Part shown: piece by piece, positions 60,673-64,000 of the stretch
Numbering within the stretch: position 1 is the first letter of the stretch
Layout of the letters: each line of letters begins with the position of its first letter
Assembly (NCBI RefSeq): GCF_026210795.1
Contig: NC_089452.1
Location: 2,914,001 to 2,978,000 of the forward strand
Direction of reading: 5' to 3'
Length of the DNA: 64,000 nt
DNA from: Rhizophagus irregularis
Lineage: Eukaryota; Glomeromycota; Glomeromycetes; Glomerales; Glomeraceae
Made by a program: the position numbers and the translations under genes
Notes under the pieces: generated by a model
Database searches by the model: none
What the model saw: only the letters and a program-made list of their open reading frames with translations
What the model was told of the DNA's origin: nothing

Positions 60673-62920
60673 GTAAATGTTATTAGTGGTTATAAGAAAA
60701 CGTATATACTTGCATCTTTTCTAGAATGTTAGAACCAAAAGAACTAATTTTTGTACTTCAATGTTAGGATGAAAGTGACGAGGTAGATAATTTCTTTAAA
60801 AGCCCCTCCGAAAAAAAATTGTCCTTGCAAAAAAAGGACAACTCAGCCAAGAAACAGCAGAAATCAAGCAATGAACGGGGTTCCAACGAAGCGGATGACG
60901 AGAAATGATGTTCTGACTATTCATAGCAATCAAAAGACTGAATAATTGCTAATGTGAAAATCTTTTCCAGGTCGAGTCTGAAATACACGACTCCATTTTT
61001 ATATCCGAAGAAAATGATGATTCGGGATTTTTTCCTTAGGCATATCCTTCTGTAATGCAAGTGATACCGATGGTTCCGAAAATAAACCGTTTTTAATAGT
61101 AATTAGTTTTTTATTTTCAAACATGTGTGTTTTCTATTCAGGTAAAAGTTGATATTCTTATACTGTAATATGGCTGGTTCATGTTTTTCCGGTCTGGCGT
61201 TAAAATCACATTTCTTTTTCAATACATAATAAAGATAATAATGGGGGTCTTCACAAAAAACGTGATTGAGATTGAGATTGAAATTTAGTATAGAATTTCA
61301 ATCTTACTAACATATTAAGATTGAAAATAAATGGCATAATGACGATTAAATCAAAACATCAATTAGTAATTAGTAAAAAGAATCATGTGCATTATAAGAT
61401 TCCCACCAAAAAAATTTCAGTAACGTGACTTTGTACTACTAATCTAAAAATAGTAAATATATCGATGAAAAAAGCAATATTTTTCACAGTTCTTACTTCT
61501 CACCTCAACTGTTTTGTATTTGTGTGTTTTTTCACTTGAAATATATATTATTCTTTTTTATTATAGTTTACTTTATTCTATTTCTTAATCTTATTGTATT
61601 TTAAATTATATACAGTAAATAACACGAAGATTTATTGTTAAATTTCTAAAATAATAAATAATTTATTCACTTATTTTAATTAAAAAAGACCAACAATAAA
61701 TTTTATAAAGTGAAAAGGGCTATAACTGATAAGAAATATTTAAATTAAACGTTTCTTTAAATTTTTTAAATTTTTTTTTTTTCTTGAAAATTTTTTCTAA
61801 GATAATGTGTTATAGGAGCAGTTTTCCATCATAAGCATCTATTTTCATGTGCCAAATTCTTTGAAACTTTACGCAGTATCATACAGAAAATCAATTTCTT
61901 GCGGAATGGAAAATTGTGAAAATTAATTCTTTTAAATTTTCTACATATGTTTTATTTACTTTTAGTTAATTAGATTTTTTAGTTAGGTCATAAAAATATA
62001 TTTTTTTTTTTACTTTCTTATTTTTTAGGGTAGGTTTGAAAGGTTAAGTATTGTATTTATTTTTTTGATTTTTTTGTATTAAACTCTGTTACAGGGGCGC
62101 TTCGTATAGCACGAGCAACTCTAGGTATCTTAAAGTAGGGATAGTTTATAATAAATCCTAATAAAGATGCGTTACAGTTTTTTTTTAAAAAAAAAAGAAT
62201 ATTGTGAAAATGAAGTATATCGGCAAATATGAATTGGAAATATTACAAATCTTATTTTTTTTAACCCAGTTGCTAATCTCCCAAATTTACGCTGTAGGTT
62301 CGAAATTTCTTAATCTCGGAGAAGCTCTCTCACGGGAAATAACCTTTTTCATAGTCTGTATGAGTGAGAGTGATATAGATAGACATAAATGTGGGCGAGA
62401 TAATTTATTTAGGAATTTTAATATAGTAAAGAGTATTGATGAGAATTTCGTAATTAGCAATAGTGATAGAAATAAAATAATTTGACACTTTAGAATCCGC
62501 GTATTCCCTCCCTCTTTGATAACATTATCATTTCATTTAATTGTGAAAACATCTCTGCTAAAATATATTATAAATGTTTAACTTTTAATGTTAGTCAGAG
62601 TAAATATGTTACATAAATAAATTTGCAGTTAAATTTCAATGTTTTTATTATTTCAAATATACTTATGCATAAACTAATTTGTAAATATTTTATAATAAGC
62701 AAATTATACATAAGATGAAGGTATATAAAGATATTGTACAATATTTTTTATCTACGCATTGTTGGTAATTAACTTTCTTTGTCTTGGAGATAGCTTGATT
62801 CAGAATCTTAAGCAAAGAAAGATTCAGTTTGGTGAACTCGATCAGTTGTGTTGAGTAACAATGATGATTGAACAAATATTGATTAGAAATTGATTGCAAT
62901 TATATTATAATAATATGTTC
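60673..62920. other. Intergenic, with possible 3' exons of the split transposon gene
   Basis: 60768-60908 encodes an acidic/basic Ser-rich piece ending in TGA, and 60972-61038 an acidic piece after a TTTTCCAG acceptor; either may be the 3' end of the gene split by the hAT element. A hairpin at about 61273-61315 (GATTGAAATT facing AATTTCAATC) looks terminator-like but is unproven. The rest is AT-rich. The open frame at 62204-62485 is not convincing. Confidence 0.4.
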
Positions 62921-63947
62921 TCATTTATTTCTATTCCGAAAGAGAAAAGCCCAAAAAGAGATTATTTCCATGACATTAATGTTTATTTTTCTTCTTTTTT
63001 CCTTTCTTTCTTTTCCTTTCTTTTTTTCTTTCCCTTTTCCATCTCTTTTTAACTTAAGTGGTTCATTAGTTTCTACCCACTTAATAGGTTTGATTGATTT
63101 TGCATATTCATAAGCTTCTTGTTTGAATTTATCCTTTGGTATATGTTCATGAGTGTATTCCATAATATAACAAATCTTATCCTGATGGAAAAGAAAGTTC
63201 ACCAGAGCTTCTCTTAAGTCATGTCCTATATAAAACATGTTATAAGATATACGAGACCATACATAGACAACACCAGCAGTGTCTTCTAACCAAAAGACAT
63301 AGTTATCATCACTTTCAAGGATTGGGTGAACATTAGAAATACCATAAGTTTTGAGAAAATCATCAATTTCACAATCATCCAAGACATCACCACTTGTTTC
63401 GTTAAGAGGATAAATACTTTTTACAATATCAAGAAGTGAGAAAATGTCTTGAGAGTATTGTCTCTCAAAATCTTCAGGCAATTTTTGCCAGGTGGTTATT
63501 CTAACTGGGTTTCTGTTGAAAATGAATGAAGCAAGTTTTGCCTTTAATGTGCCAGATGAAATTTGACTCTATTATTGACAGGATAATATTACGTGTTCGT
63601 TGAAGATTACGTAAAACTTTTTTGGTCTTATTGTGAGCTATTATCGATGCTTGGACTTTTACATCACATTTATCACAACTGGAAATTGATGAGACTGTGT
63701 CTCTAAGAGTATAATCCATCTCGCCAATAGAAATTGCATTTGTTTCTTGAGAAACCTCAAGGTTCTTAGAATTTGTCCAATGTTGATTATACAAATACTA
63801 TCCTTCAATTTTCTGAAACGCCAGAAAATTTTAAATGCGCTATTTGCTTAAAAGTAGTATAATTTATATAAACCATACCTGTAAGGAATCTGAAACATCT
63901 CGTATAATTTTCTTGACAAATTGCTCATCCTCATCAGGTATCTTCAT
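62921..63947 (-). pseudogene. Lineage-specific repeat-family gene, unrecognised, one frameshift
   Basis: Exon 1 starts at ATG 63947 (MKIPDEDEQF, ending SLQ at a GTATGG donor). Exon 2 from about 63800 reads YNQHWTNSKNLEVSQETNAI, GEMDYTLRDTV, SSCDKCDVKVQASIIAHNKT. Near 63560 a one-base shift moves the open frame to LKAKLASFIFNRNPVRITTW, then LPEDFERQYSQDIFSLLDIV, DDFLKTYGISNVHPILES, FWLEDTAGVVYVWSR, LREALVNFLFHQDKICYIME and a Lys-rich tail ending at 62921. CxxC occurs once (CDKC). No known domain recognised. A much more decayed copy is at 50230-50920. Apart from the single shift it looks intact, so it may be a real gene with an assembly error. Confidence 0.5.
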
Positions 63948-64000
63948 AACTATAATTATTTATTAAGTATTTGTATTTATAACATTTTTTAATGAATTTA

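Noticed and set aside
62204-62485. Open frame of 93 codons on the plus strand
   Set aside because: No splice context, no homology, AT-driven residue choice and no related copy; not supported as a gene.

Overview
The window reads as nuclear DNA of an early-diverging fungus, most likely a glomeromycotan (arbuscular mycorrhizal) fungus such as Rhizophagus. This is inferred from very AT-rich sequence, short GT-AG introns, fungal gene types (PBN1, fungalysin, AzgA and GPR1/FUN34 transporters, ARG8, TOM20), and many MULE, hAT and miniature DNA transposons. No species search was possible. All exon joins come from reading splice sites and frames by eye.

Layout. 1-7.4 kb is transposon territory: a decayed 4.8-kb MULE with matching 9-bp target-site duplications (TSDs), a pogo-type MITE, and a 5'-truncated LINE tail with a 14-bp TSD. 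11.1-49.3 kb is the gene-bearing core. On the + strand it holds a Nup42-type nucleoporin, an acyl-CoA-binding protein, a frameshifted 2OG-Fe(II) oxygenase, an AzgA purine permease, an acetate-type transporter, an AMMECR1 protein and acetylornithine aminotransferase. On the - strand it holds a second divergent acyl-CoA-binding protein, PBN1/PIG-X, a TOM20-SET locus, mitochondrial GatC, a fungalysin protease, an SGNH hydrolase and TAF7. A SINE-like retroposon sits at 24.7-25.0 kb. From 50 kb on, the sequence is mostly decayed coding fragments and a transposon nest: an unclassified 3.5-kb transposon gene has received four separate insertions, one of them a 2.9-kb hAT element with an intact-looking transposase.

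How the genes relate. TOM20, GatC and ARG8 are three nuclear genes for mitochondrial proteins within 6 kb (protein import, mitochondrial tRNA-Gln amidation, arginine synthesis). GatC and ARG8 diverge from one intergenic region, as do PBN1 and AMMECR1. The rest are unrelated housekeeping, transport and secreted functions.

Most interesting points. (1) TOM20 and a SET-domain reading frame are joined in frame by an intron that contains the TOM20 stop codon, and its 3' splice site lies inside a perfect 9-bp hairpin, suggesting regulated production of TOM20 or a TOM20-SET fusion. (2) The nested transposon insertions can be removed on paper at their TSDs to restore one reading frame. (3) CACGTG is several-fold commoner than composition predicts.
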